From NCBI GenBank assembly GCA_000799755.1, contig JUHI01000002.1, forward strand, positions 372,001 to 436,000: a DNA stretch of 64,000 nucleotides, given 5' to 3'. The DNA comes from Martinezella tropici. Lineage in GTDB: Bacteria > Pseudomonadota > Alphaproteobacteria > Rhizobiales > Rhizobiaceae. The position numbers and the translations under genes were made by a program. Of this stretch, positions 16,627 through 25,349 are shown piece after piece. The notes beneath the pieces were generated by a model. The model was not told the origin of the DNA and did no database searches. It saw nothing but the letters and a program-made list of their open reading frames with translations. Numbering within the stretch: the stretch's first letter is position 1; every line of letters starts with the position of its first letter.

Positions 16627-18780
16627 ATGGCCGAGCGATCATTTGCGCGCGAGGTCGAGGATCTGAAGCTCGGGGAAGGCGATGTCTTCCGCGGCGAGGG
16701 GATTCTCGCGATCACCAAGGCACTTCTGCAATCCGGCGTATCCTATGTCGGCGGCTATCAGGGGTCGCCGATTTCCCATCTCATGGACGTGCTGGCCGAT
16801 GCCAAGGACGTGATGGAGGATCTCGGCGTCCACTTCGAGACATCGGCTTCGGAAGCGGCCGCTGCCGCCATGCTGTCCGCCTCCGTCATGTATCCGGTGC
16901 GCGGCGCCGTTACCTGGAAATCGACCGCGGGCACCAACGTTGCCTCCGACGCCCTTTCCAATCTCTCCTCGGGTGGGGTTACGGGCGGCGCGCTGATCAT
17001 TATCGGCGAGGATTACGGCGAAGGCTCCTCGATCATGCAGGAGCGCAGCCATGCCTATGCGATGAAATCGCAGATGTGGCTGCTCAACCCGCGCCCGAAC
17101 CTGCCGTCGATCGTGCAGGCGGTCGAGGAGGGGTTCGAGCTTTCGGAGGCTTCCAACACGCCTGTCATGCTGCAGGTCGGCATCCGCAGCTGCCATGTGC
17201 ATGGCCAGTTTGTCGCCAAGGATAACAAGCGCCCGGCCTATACGCTGAAGCAGGCGCTGGAAAAGCCCGTTCGTGACGTCAATCGCATCGTGCTGCCGCC
17301 GGCATCCTTCCTGCACGAGAAGGAAAAGCTGGAGAAGCGCTGGCCCGCTGCCGTCGACTTCATCAAGAGGCGTCAGCTCAACGAGTATTTCGGTCCTTCG
17401 GAAGGCGAAGTCGGGATCATCCTGCTCGGAGGTGCCTATAATGGCGTGATGCGCGCCTTGCAGCAGCTTGGCCTTGCTGACGTCTACGGCAATTCCGCAG
17501 TACCGCTCCATGTCCTCAACGTTGCCTATCCGCTGGTCGACGATCAACTCGCGGAGTTCTGTGCGAACAAGAAAGCGGTATTGATGGTCGAGGAGGGGGC
17601 GCCAGAATATATCGAGCAATCCCTCAATACCATCCTGCGACGACGCGATATTCAGACCAAGGTTGCCGGCAAGGATGTCCTTCCCATGGGCGGCGAATAT
17701 ACCGCGCCTGTTCTGATGAAGGGCATCAAGAATTTTCTGGAAATCCACCAGCGCGTATTGCTCGGCAACCAGCCGCCGCTGCCCGATCCGACGCCGATCC
17801 TCAACGATCCGAAGATCAGGGCGCTGGCCGAGGTCGTGCCGCCGCGTCCGCCGGGCTTCTGCATCGGCTGTCCCGAGCGGCCTATCTTTGCGGCGATGAA
17901 GCTGGTCGAAGGCGAACTTGGGCAGCACCACATATCAGGAGATATCGGCTGTCACCTGTTCTCGATCCTGCCGCCCTTCAATCTGGGCAGCACGACCATG
18001 GGCTACGGGCTCGGGCCGGCCGCGGCCTCGGCTTTCAATGTGGCGGCAGACAAGCGCGCCATCTCGGTCATGGGCGATGGCGGCTTCTGGCACAATGGTT
18101 TGGCGACCTCGGTCGGCAATGCCGTCTTCAACAAGCAGGATGGCGTCATCCTCGTCGTCGACAACTATTATTCGGCGGCGACCGGCGGACAGGACATACC
18201 GTCTTCGCGGGCGCTCAATCCACGCCGCAAGACCAACAATTCCATCGTCAATGCCGTCAAGGGCATCGGCGCAACCTGGGTGCGCCAGATCGACCGCACC
18301 TATGATGTCGGCAAGATGCGCGACACGCTGCGCGAAGCGCTGACATCGAAGGAGCCGGGACCGAAGATCATCGTCGCTTCCTCGGAATGCATGCTCAACA
18401 AGCAGCGCCGCGTGAAGCCCCAATTCGCCAAGGCTGTCAAGGACGGCAAGCGCATGGTCAAGGAGCGCTTCGGCGTGGACGAGGACGTCTGCACCGGCGA
18501 TCACGCCTGTATCCGCCTTTCCGGCTGTCCCTCGCTCTCCGTCAAGCACACCGACGATCCGCTGAAGGACGATCCGGTGGCGGCGATCGACAATAACTGC
18601 GTCGGCTGCGGCAATTGCGGTGAGGTTTCGGAGGCCGCGGTGCTCTGTCCCTCCTTCTACCGTGCCGATATCATTCACAATCCGACGGGTTGGGATCGTT
18701 TCGTCGCCCGCCTGCGTTCCCGCGTCATCGGTTGGCTGCAGGCGCGTCGCCGCGCCGGCCGCATCGTCTTCGCAGATTGA
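16627..18780 (+). CDS. Indolepyruvate:ferredoxin oxidoreductase-like, alpha subunit
   Basis: This 717-residue thiamine-diphosphate enzyme has an N-terminal pyrimidine-binding part (YVGGYQGSPISHLMD, TAGTNVASDALSNLSS) and a C-terminal TPP domain (GDIGCHLFSILPPF near 440, VMGDGGFWHNGLATSVGN near 475). A short ferredoxin-like tail carries cysteines in CTGDHACIRLSGC and CVGCGNCGEVSEAAVLC, near residues 620-680. The family oxidatively decarboxylates aryl 2-oxoacids to aryl acyl-CoA and CO2, reducing ferredoxin. The neighbours point to an aromatic 2-oxoacid such as isatinate, indolepyruvate or phenylglyoxylate. ATG 16627 follows AAAGGGG. Its partner begins 9 bases after its stop. Confidence 0.88.
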   Translation: MAERSFAREVEDLKLGEGDVFRGEGILAITKALLQSGVSYVGGYQGSPISHLMDVLADAKDVMEDLGVHFETSASEAAAAAMLSASVMYPVRGAVTWKSTAGTNVASDALSNLSSGGVTGGALIIIGEDYGEGSSIMQERSHAYAMKSQMWLLNPRPNLPSIVQAVEEGFELSEASNTPVMLQVGIRSCHVHGQFVAKDNKRPAYTLKQALEKPVRDVNRIVLPPASFLHEKEKLEKRWPAAVDFIKRRQLNEYFGPSEGEVGIILLGGAYNGVMRALQQLGLADVYGNSAVPLHVLNVAYPLVDDQLAEFCANKKAVLMVEEGAPEYIEQSLNTILRRRDIQTKVAGKDVLPMGGEYTAPVLMKGIKNFLEIHQRVLLGNQPPLPDPTPILNDPKIRALAEVVPPRPPGFCIGCPERPIFAAMKLVEGELGQHHISGDIGCHLFSILPPFNLGSTTMGYGLGPAAASAFNVAADKRAISVMGDGGFWHNGLATSVGNAVFNKQDGVILVVDNYYSAATGGQDIPSSRALNPRRKTNNSIVNAVKGIGATWVRQIDRTYDVGKMRDTLREALTSKEPGPKIIVASSECMLNKQRRVKPQFAKAVKDGKRMVKERFGVDEDVCTGDHACIRLSGCPSLSVKHTDDPLKDDPVAAIDNNCVGCGNCGEVSEAAVLCPSFYRADIIHNPTGWDRFVARLRSRVIGWLQARRRAGRIVFAD

Positions 18781-18789
18781 GAGGGCGAT

Positions 18790-20349
18790 ATGAACGAACA
18801 TGTGAGCATGAGTGATCTCGGCGCCAGCAGACTTTCCACGGACAAGCCGCTGTCGCTTGCCGTTCTTGCCATGGGCGGGCAGGGCGGCGGCGTGCTGGCC
18901 GACTGGATCGTCGGGCTTGCGGAAGCCGAAGGATGGATGGCGCAGACGACGTCGGTGCCCGGCGTGGCACAGCGTACCGGCGCGACGATCTATTATATCG
19001 AGATGCTGCCGGCTCGCGACGGTCATGCGCCGATCTTCTCGCTGATGCCGACCCCCGGCGATGTCGATGTCGTCATGGCGGCCGAACTGATGGAGGCCGG
19101 CCGTTCCGTGCTGCGCGGCCTCGTCACGCCTGATAAGACCGTGCTGATCGCCTCGACGCACCGCTCCTTTGCTGTCGGCGAGAAGGAGAAGCCGGGCGAT
19201 GGTATCGGCAACCCGGAGGTCGTGGTCGAGGCTACGGATTTCGCCGCCAAGCGCACCATCGCTTTCGATATGGAGACGCTGGCCGTCAGGAACGGCAGCG
19301 TCATTTCCGCCTCCATGTTCGGAGCCTTGGCAGGTTCCGGCGCGCTTCCTTTCGCAAAGCAGGCCTTCGAGGCGATGATCCGTGCCGGCGGCAAGGGTAT
19401 CGAGCCCAGCCTGAAGGCGTTCAATGCCGCCTTCGAAAGAGTCAAGGAAAAGCCCCGCGATGCGGTTTCCGCAACGCCGCTGAAGCATTTCGACACCCTA
19501 CCGGAGACGGCTGGTCATCCGGCGCTGGACACGCTGGTCAATCGGATCCGCGCGGAGTTTCCTGAAGCCGCTCATCCATTGCTGTTTGCCGGCGCCAAGC
19601 GGCTGACCGACTATCAGGACCCAGCCTATGCCGACGAATATCTGACCCGTGTCGCCGCGCTTCACGCGCTGGATCGCAAAGCGGGCGGTGCAAACAAGGA
19701 CTTTGCCTTCACCGTGCAGGCGGCGAAATACGTGGCTGTGGCCATGGCCTATGACGACGTCATTCGCGTCGCCGATCTGAAGGTGCGTGGGTCTCGCTTC
19801 GACCGGGTGCGCAAGGAGGTTGGCGCCAAGGACGACCAGATCGTCTACATGACCGAATACATGCATCCGCGCATGGACGAAGTCTGCGGCACGATGCCGA
19901 AAGGCATGGGCCTCTGGATCGAGAACCGTCCGCGCCTGTTTGCCCGGCTTGACCGCTTCGTCAACAAGGGCCGGCGCGTTCAGACCGGTACGCTGTTCTG
20001 GTTCCTCGGCCTCTACATGGTCTCGGGGCTAAGGCGCATCCGCCGGGGTACGCTGCGTCATTCACGAGAGGTCGATCATCGCGAGGCGTGGCTGACGGCG
20101 GCATGCAATCTGCTGGCAGCGAATTACGATCTTGCCGTCGAGGTGCTTGGCAATCGCCGCCTCGTAAAGGGCTACTCGGATACGCATGTCCGCGGCCTCT
20201 CCAAGTTCGATCGCGTCATGTCGGCCCTGCCGCTTTTACGCGATCGCGAGGATGGAGCGGCCTGGATGAAGCGGTTGCGGCAGGCGGCGCTGCTGGACGA
20301 GAAGGGCACGGCGCTCGATGGCGCATTGAAGACCGTAGAGACGCTTTGA
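18790..20349 (+). CDS. Indolepyruvate:ferredoxin oxidoreductase-like, beta subunit with C-terminal extension
   Basis: This 519-residue protein has an N-terminal 2-oxoacid:ferredoxin oxidoreductase gamma-type domain (about 15-200: LAVLAMGGQGGGVLADWIVG, PGVAQRTGATIYY). A long C-terminal domain (about 215-510: DYQDPAYADEYLTRV, KYVAVAMAYDDVIRVADLK) is typical of the large aerobic-type proteobacterial enzymes rather than the short archaeal IorB. It would form the complex with the alpha subunit encoded just upstream. No ferredoxin or electron-transfer flavoprotein gene lies in the locus, so electrons must go to a housekeeping acceptor. Confidence 0.85.
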   Translation: MNEHVSMSDLGASRLSTDKPLSLAVLAMGGQGGGVLADWIVGLAEAEGWMAQTTSVPGVAQRTGATIYYIEMLPARDGHAPIFSLMPTPGDVDVVMAAELMEAGRSVLRGLVTPDKTVLIASTHRSFAVGEKEKPGDGIGNPEVVVEATDFAAKRTIAFDMETLAVRNGSVISASMFGALAGSGALPFAKQAFEAMIRAGGKGIEPSLKAFNAAFERVKEKPRDAVSATPLKHFDTLPETAGHPALDTLVNRIRAEFPEAAHPLLFAGAKRLTDYQDPAYADEYLTRVAALHALDRKAGGANKDFAFTVQAAKYVAVAMAYDDVIRVADLKVRGSRFDRVRKEVGAKDDQIVYMTEYMHPRMDEVCGTMPKGMGLWIENRPRLFARLDRFVNKGRRVQTGTLFWFLGLYMVSGLRRIRRGTLRHSREVDHREAWLTAACNLLAANYDLAVEVLGNRRLVKGYSDTHVRGLSKFDRVMSALPLLRDREDGAAWMKRLRQAALLDEKGTALDGALKTVETL

Positions 20350-20410
20350 CCCGGCAGGCTAATGAAAAGGGGCGGATATTCCGCCTCGCGCGTCCTTAAG
20401 GCGCGGACAA

Positions 20411-20428
20411 TATCGGCCAAGACCGATA
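20411..20428. promoter_or_regulatory. Dyad TATCGG-N6-CCGATA before the MFS gene
   Basis: A perfect 6-bp inverted repeat with a 6-base centre lies 22 bases upstream of the transporter start and just after two small GC hairpins (GGCGG/CCGCC near 20373-20387 and a CCTTAAGG-centred one near 20396). It may be an operator or an RNA hairpin that reduces read-through from the oxidoreductase genes. Confidence 0.35.
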
Positions 20429-20450
20429 ATCTCCAAAAGGGAACAATTGC

Positions 20451-21761
20451 ATGGACAGTCTTCGAAATGGCGTTGCGGAGGATCTTTCAAGTCCTCGCAG
20501 CGGTGAAATCTCGCATGCCAAAAGCCTCGTCGTCGTCCTGATATGCTGGCTGGCGATCTTCGCGGAAGGATATGACGTCGGCGTCCTCGGTGCCATCTTG
20601 CCCGCGCTTTCGACGGATAATGTCTGGCATCTCTCGCCGCTGCAACTCGGCGCGATGGGCAGCTACACCGTCTTCGGCATGCTTATCGGCGGGGTTGTCG
20701 TCGGCACGCTCAGCGAGCTCTACGGACGCAAGCCGATGTTTCTCGCCTGCCTTTCGCTGTTCGCCGTCTGCACGGCGGTCACTGCGTGGTCTCCGACGCC
20801 GACATGGTTCGGCATCAGCCGCTTTTGCGCCGGCCTCGGCCTCGGCGGCATCATTCCTCTGGCGGCGGCGTTGACCATCGAATATTCGCCGACCGCGAAG
20901 AAGAACCTCAACTACGGCATCATGTACTCAGGCTATTCCCTTGGTCTCTTTGCCGCCGCACTCGTCGGCAGGTGGCTATTGCCGGAATATGGCTGGCGGC
21001 CGGTCGTTCTGGTTGGCGCACTGCCGGTTCTCTTCGTGCCCGTCATGGCGTGGCTGTTGCCGGAGTCGCTCGATTTCCTCGTCGCCAAGGGACGAAACGA
21101 AGCGGCGAGGCAGCTGGCCGCCCGGCTTGGAGTACCCATTCCCGCAGGCAGCGCGCCGAAGGAAACCGGCCTTGGCTGGCGGGCCGTTCTGGGCGAGATC
21201 TTTTCGCCGAGAAACGCCTTTGCCACCGCCTGCTTCTGGATCGCCCTGTTCATGGGTCTGCTCCTGGTCTACGGCCTGGCTCAATGGCTGCCGCAGATCA
21301 TGCGCAAGAGCGGCTACGATCTCGGTGACAGCCTGCTGTTCCTTGCCGTCTTCAGCTTCACCTCGGCGATCGGCGGCATCGTGCTCGGTCAGTGGGCCGA
21401 TCGTTTCGGCGTGAGGTTGACCGTGACGCTGTCCTATCTGCTCGGCGCCATCGGTATCGCGCTTCTCGCCTTCAAGGGCTCGATCTGGCTGAACTATACG
21501 GTCGTCGCCATTGCCGGTTTCGGCACTGTCTCGGCCTCGCTGATCCTCACCGGCTATCTTGCCGCCTACCTGCAACCTTTCGTGCGGGCGGCCGGCACCG
21601 GCTGGGCGCTGAGCTTTTCGCGCATCGGGGCGCTCTCAGGCCCGCTGATGGGCGGATACATCGCCAGCCTGAATGTCGGCCCGGAATGGAATTTCTATGT
21701 TTTCGCGATCATAGCCGCGATCGCGGCATTGGCGACGGCACTCATTCCCAACCGGCGATGA
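20451..21761 (+). CDS. MFS transporter, aromatic acid:H+ symporter family
   Basis: This 436-residue, twelve-helix membrane protein has AAHS-family features: LAIFAEGYDVGVLGAILPAL in helix 1 with the charged DVGV motif, the loop 2-3 motif GTLSELYGRKPMF, and loop 8-9 GQWADRFGVRLT. Characterised relatives (PcaK, BenK) import benzoate-type acids. It lies downstream of the oxidoreductase genes and probably imports the aromatic or indolic substrate of the locus. AAAAGGGAAC precedes ATG 20451. Confidence 0.9.
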   Translation: MDSLRNGVAEDLSSPRSGEISHAKSLVVVLICWLAIFAEGYDVGVLGAILPALSTDNVWHLSPLQLGAMGSYTVFGMLIGGVVVGTLSELYGRKPMFLACLSLFAVCTAVTAWSPTPTWFGISRFCAGLGLGGIIPLAAALTIEYSPTAKKNLNYGIMYSGYSLGLFAAALVGRWLLPEYGWRPVVLVGALPVLFVPVMAWLLPESLDFLVAKGRNEAARQLAARLGVPIPAGSAPKETGLGWRAVLGEIFSPRNAFATACFWIALFMGLLLVYGLAQWLPQIMRKSGYDLGDSLLFLAVFSFTSAIGGIVLGQWADRFGVRLTVTLSYLLGAIGIALLAFKGSIWLNYTVVAIAGFGTVSASLILTGYLAAYLQPFVRAAGTGWALSFSRIGALSGPLMGGYIASLNVGPEWNFYVFAIIAAIAALATALIPNRR

Positions 21762-21791
21762 CCCGATCTGTAGCGGCGTCTGTCGGGCCGC

Positions 21792-22298
21792 TCAGATCTC
21801 GTGTTTGCGGATATTGTGCAGGACCTTGTGCAGGGTCGAGATGAAGCCGCGATATTCGGCTTCGTCGACGCCGTCGAACATCTGCAGGAACAGGTCGTAC
21901 ATGGTCGGCCACACCTTTTCGAAGGCGGCGCGGCCTTCCTCGGTAATGGAGACGTCGCGGATGCGCATGTCCTCGGCGCGAGGCTGGCGACGGATGTAGC
22001 CCTGCTGTTCGAGGGAATCCAGGGTGCGGCTCATTGTCGATTGCTCGGTCACGGCAAAGACGGAGAGCTCGTTGATCGTGACGCTGGAGGAAACGCTGAG
22101 AACGGCGAGCGCCCGCATCTTCGCCGTAGTCATGTCATATTCGCGCAGTTCTTCCGATAGATTGGCGTTCCAGCGCGCCATCAACCGGTTCATCAGATAG
22201 GGCGCGAAGTGATTGAGGCCGATTTCGCCCATGGTCGGGCGCTTTGCGTTCTCATCCCGCTTGCGCCTCAAAACGGTGCCTGAAAACCGTTCCTCCAT
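21792..22298 (-). CDS. MarR-family transcriptional regulator
   Basis: This 168-residue winged-helix protein carries the MarR pattern SVTINELSVFAVTEQSTMSRTLDSLEQQGYIRR (about 70-105) and DVSITEEGRAAFEKVWPTM. It lies between the transporter and the cyclase gene inside the aromatic locus, so it is the best candidate pathway regulator. MarR proteins commonly sense aromatic acids or aryl-CoA and bind 16-20 bp dyads. TGCAAGCA, part of the motif upstream of the cyclase gene, also occurs upstream of this gene at 22338-22345. The ligand is unknown. The 275 bases between it and the cyclase gene hold no convincing gene. Confidence 0.88.
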   Translation of the reverse strand: MEERFSGTVLRRKRDENAKRPTMGEIGLNHFAPYLMNRLMARWNANLSEELREYDMTTAKMRALAVLSVSSSVTINELSVFAVTEQSTMSRTLDSLEQQGYIRRQPRAEDMRIRDVSITEEGRAAFEKVWPTMYDLFLQMFDGVDEAEYRGFISTLHKVLHNIRKHEI

Positions 22299-22573
22299 CG
22301 ACGATACTCCCTAGGAAACATGTTGCTTCAGCGACGATGCAAGCAGGAGGCAGAACCTCCGCCGGAGCCTGGACCGGGATGCGCCGAAACGCCTGGGTAC
22401 AGGCCCTTTATGTGGATGCGGTGGTTAACAGATGACTTGAACGGATGCCAGACGAAAAGCTGGCCGAGGCTGCAATAGCTGCCGGTGATGTCATCATGAT
22501 CGCCATTGCCGCGCCGTTCACTGGCAAGTGGATGAGGAGCCCGGCTTGACCGGACTCCAACCTTTTCAACCTG

Positions 22574-23356
22574 TCACGCAATCAATGCCAAGGCGCGCAC
22601 CGGCGAGCCCGTGCCCTTGACGAACTTCAGCGGAGCGGCGATCAGCACGGCACCCTTGGCCGGAAGCTGATCGAGGTTCGAGAGGCTGGCGAGGCCGTAG
22701 CGATTGGCCTTGTGCATGAGGTTATGCGCCGGGAAGGGCGGGTTCATGCCGCCGGCGGAGCCGGCATCGGTGCCGATGGTTTCCTGACCCCAGCCGATAA
22801 TGCCCTTGGTCAGCAGATATTCGATCGCTTCAGCCGTTGGGCCGGGAGAATGCGGGCCGTTTTCGTCGGCGTTCAGGAAAGTCTCGGTCGAGCCGTTGCG
22901 CTTGTACCAGTCGGTGCGCAGCAGCACCCAGCTGCCGGCCTCGATCGCGCCGTTCTGGGCTTCCCATTCCTTGATGCTGTCGACCGTCAGCAGATAGTCG
23001 GGATTGGCTGCGGATTCTTTCGAGCGGTCGATGACGTTGACCGGGGCGACGAAATTCTGCGGCGGGATGGTGTCGGTCGTGTTGTTCGGATGGTCCTTGC
23101 CGGTGATCCAGTGACAGGGCGCGTCGAAATGCGTGCCGGTATGTTCGCCGAGCTCCAGCCAGTTCCAGGCCCAGAATGGACCATCCTGATTGTATTCGGA
23201 GATCGTATGGACCTTGACGTTGGGCGTGTTCTTGCCGAACTGTGGCGGCAGATAGAGCACGGGAGTATCCGGGCCGAGCGGCGCGGTGAGATCGACGACC
23301 TTGACGGAGCCCGAAAGCAGGGCCGAGGCGAGGCTGGCAAGCGTGGTAGCGGTCAT
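22574..23356 (-). CDS. Metal-dependent cyclase-family hydrolase (isatin hydrolase / kynurenine formamidase fold)
   Basis: This 260-residue protein carries the metal-binding motif HTGTHFDAPCHW near residue 80 and the C-terminal TIGTDAGSAGG and FPAHNLMHKANRYGLASL stretches. The fold includes bacterial kynurenine formamidase and isatin hydrolase, which opens isatin to isatinate with a divalent metal. The aromatic residues WAWNW before the metal motif and the FPAHNLMHK region look more like isatin hydrolases to me than KynB. Next to a 2-oxoacid oxidoreductase and 2-aminobenzoyl-CoA genes, isatin is the favoured substrate. I chose ATG 23356, with AGGGGA upstream, over a GTG at 23383. Confidence 0.82.
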   Translation of the reverse strand: MTATTLASLASALLSGSVKVVDLTAPLGPDTPVLYLPPQFGKNTPNVKVHTISEYNQDGPFWAWNWLELGEHTGTHFDAPCHWITGKDHPNNTTDTIPPQNFVAPVNVIDRSKESAANPDYLLTVDSIKEWEAQNGAIEAGSWVLLRTDWYKRNGSTETFLNADENGPHSPGPTAEAIEYLLTKGIIGWGQETIGTDAGSAGGMNPPFPAHNLMHKANRYGLASLSNLDQLPAKGAVLIAAPLKFVKGTGSPVRALALIA

Positions 23357-23517
23357 ATTTTTGAGTTCCCCTTGTTGTCGCACGACCCCACGCGAAAAGC
23401 CGCGAGGCGGACCTTCCGTTCGGGATCAGGATTGAAGTCGGTATCGCCAGGCGCGGGGTGCCTTTCCTCCTGGCACCGTGTCCGCGCGGCGGCGGAATGA
23501 AGGGAGCCTATGTCACA

Positions 23518-23540
23518 ATATATGATATTGCAAGCATTCC
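23518..23540. promoter_or_regulatory. Candidate operator: dyad CAATAT-ATG-ATATTG plus ATATTGCAAGCATT
   Basis: A perfect 6-3-6 inverted repeat overlaps the 14-base word shared with 16423-16436. It lies about 160 bases upstream of the cyclase gene and 215 upstream of the flavoprotein gene. Size and symmetry suit a MarR dimer. It was identified by eye only. Confidence 0.42.
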
Positions 23541-23687
23541 GAGACGCTTCCGCAGGTCAAAATTGATAGCCCTCTCAGGGGAGAAGGGTGTCTGTAACGT
23601 GATGAAGAAAAACAATAAATCTCGGCAATATGCGAGGATGCGCTACTTATGATTGCGCTATTTGCGAATAATTCGCGGCAATAAGTG

Positions 23688-23707
23688 CTTGAAGCTTAAA
23701 GCTCAAG
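23688..23707. promoter_or_regulatory. Palindrome CTTGAAGCTTAAAGCTCAAG
   Basis: A 20-base near-perfect palindrome lies 48 bases before the flavoprotein start. Its AGCTTAAA core resembles the CTTAAAAT operators at 14.4, 14.5 and 28.9 kb. It could be an operator for the same regulator. Confidence 0.35.
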
Positions 23708-23754
23708 ATGTATGCATGTGACAACAATAATAGTCGGCGAAAGAGGGGCAAGCG

Positions 23755-25323
23755 ATGAGCTATGATGCGATCATAGTGGGAGCCGGCCATAATGGCTTGG
23801 CGGCGGCGGTGCATCTGGCTTTCAAGGGCTGGAAGGTTGTCGTCATCGAGGGCAATGCCGAGCCAGGCGGCGCGGTCAAGACCCGCGAGGTGACGCTGTC
23901 CGGATTCCGGCACGATCTCTGCGCCATGAACCTCTCCATGTTCGCGGGTTCGGCCTTCTTTGCCCAATACAAGAACGAGCTGCAGGCCGAGGGGCTGGGC
24001 TTCGTTCCTGCCGCCGATTGCTTTGCCAGCGTCTTTCGCGACAACACCTATCTCGGCGTCAGCACCGATCTGGAAAAGACCGCGGGTGCCATCGCCGATA
24101 TCTCGCCGCAGGATGCTGCCGCCTGGCGTCATATGCTCTCTGAGTTCGGTGCCGACGCCCCGCACATTTTCGGCCTGCTCGGCTCGCCGATGCCGTCCGT
24201 GGCGGCCGCCAAGGTGGTCTGGAAGGCCTGGCGGCAGAAAGGCACCGGCTGGCTTTACGATACGACACGCATGCTGCTTGCTTCGCCGCGCGACTTTCTC
24301 GATGCGCGTTTCCAGAATGCCAAGCTGAAGACGATGATGGCCGCCTGGGGGCTGCATCTCGATTTTGCCCCTGACGTCGCCGGTGGAGCGTTGTTCCCCT
24401 ATCTCGAATCCATGGCCAATCAGGCCTTCGGCATGGTGATCGGCAAGGGCGGAGCCGACACGATCATCAAGGCCATGGCGGCCGTGCTGAAGAGCAAGGG
24501 CGGCGAGCTGATGCTGGGAACGCGCGTCGACAAGATCGTGACGTCAGACGGCAGGGCGACGGGTGTCGTTCTCGCCGATGGCCGCCGCTATGAAGCCGAG
24601 CGCGCCGTCATTGCCAATGTCCATCCGCAGATCCTGTTCGACAAGCTGCTGGATCAGGACCCGGCGCGCCAGGAGTTCGACAGCAAGGTCAAGCGCTTCC
24701 GCGCAGGACCGGGCACGATGATGATCCATCTGGCGCTGTCTGGCCTTCCGGACTGGACGGCGGGCAAGGCACTTCAGAATTTCGCTTATGTGCATATCGC
24801 GCCCGATCTCGAGATGATGTCGCGTGTCTATGCCGAGGCGATGGGCGGCGTGTTGCCGGCCGAGCCCGCCTTGGTGGTTGGGCAGCCTACTGCCATCGAT
24901 CCGACGCGCGCGCCCTCCGGCCAGCATGTGCTCTGGATACAGGTGCGCGTCTTGCCGGCAGAATTCCATGGCGATGCCGTAGGCCAGATCACGGGTACGA
25001 GCTGGGACGAGATCAAAGACGTCTATGCGGAGCGTGTCCTCGATATCGTCGAGCGTTATGCGCCGGGCTTGCGTGGCAGGATACTGGGTCGTTCGGTCTT
25101 TTCACCCGTCGATCTCGAAAGGGAAAATCCGAATCTTGTCGGTGGCGACAATCTCTCCGGCAGCCATCACCTCGACCAGAATTTCCTGTTTCGCCCCGTG
25201 GCCGGCTATTCGCGATACAAAACGCCCGTGGCATCGCTCTACATGTGCGGGGCTTCGACGTGGCCGGGCGCGGGAACGGGTGCGGGCTCTGGCTTCATGC
25301 TGGGGAAAATGCTGGCCAGGTGA
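23755..25323 (+). CDS. FAD-dependent oxidoreductase, phytoene desaturase-like
   Basis: This 522-residue flavoprotein has an N-terminal Rossmann FAD motif (IIVGAGHNGLAAAVHLAFKG, residues 6-25) and the C-terminal GASTWPGAGTGAGSGFMLGK motif of the CrtI/phytoene-desaturase-like amine oxidase superfamily. No carotenoid genes are nearby, so a carotenoid role is unlikely. It is divergent from the cyclase-family hydrolase and could oxidise an indolic intermediate of the same pathway, but that is speculation. GAGGGGCAAGCG precedes ATG 23755. A MarR gene follows 97 bases downstream. Confidence 0.82.
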   Translation: MSYDAIIVGAGHNGLAAAVHLAFKGWKVVVIEGNAEPGGAVKTREVTLSGFRHDLCAMNLSMFAGSAFFAQYKNELQAEGLGFVPAADCFASVFRDNTYLGVSTDLEKTAGAIADISPQDAAAWRHMLSEFGADAPHIFGLLGSPMPSVAAAKVVWKAWRQKGTGWLYDTTRMLLASPRDFLDARFQNAKLKTMMAAWGLHLDFAPDVAGGALFPYLESMANQAFGMVIGKGGADTIIKAMAAVLKSKGGELMLGTRVDKIVTSDGRATGVVLADGRRYEAERAVIANVHPQILFDKLLDQDPARQEFDSKVKRFRAGPGTMMIHLALSGLPDWTAGKALQNFAYVHIAPDLEMMSRVYAEAMGGVLPAEPALVVGQPTAIDPTRAPSGQHVLWIQVRVLPAEFHGDAVGQITGTSWDEIKDVYAERVLDIVERYAPGLRGRILGRSVFSPVDLERENPNLVGGDNLSGSHHLDQNFLFRPVAGYSRYKTPVASLYMCGASTWPGAGTGAGSGFMLGKMLAR

Positions 25324-25349
25324 CAGGCGCATGACTTGACGCTCAAACC

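Larger units (their letters stand above)
23357..23754. other. Divergent promoter region between cyclase and FAD oxidoreductase genes
   Basis: These 398 bases contain no convincing gene. They hold a 15-base dyad CAATAT-ATG-ATATTG (23518-23532), the motif ATATTGCAAGCATT (23527-23540) shared with the oxidoreductase upstream region, and a longer palindrome around AAGCTTAAAGCT (23688-23707). Confidence 0.55.

Noticed and set aside
22445..22549. A 34-codon open frame starting ATG in the MarR-cyclase gap
   Set aside because: No ribosome site, no recognisable sequence and too short to support.
22574..23356. Kynurenine formamidase (kynB) as the name for the cyclase-family gene
   Set aside because: No kynureninase or tryptophan dioxygenase gene is present, and the local motifs and neighbours suit isatin hydrolase better; formamidase remains possible, so no symbol was given.
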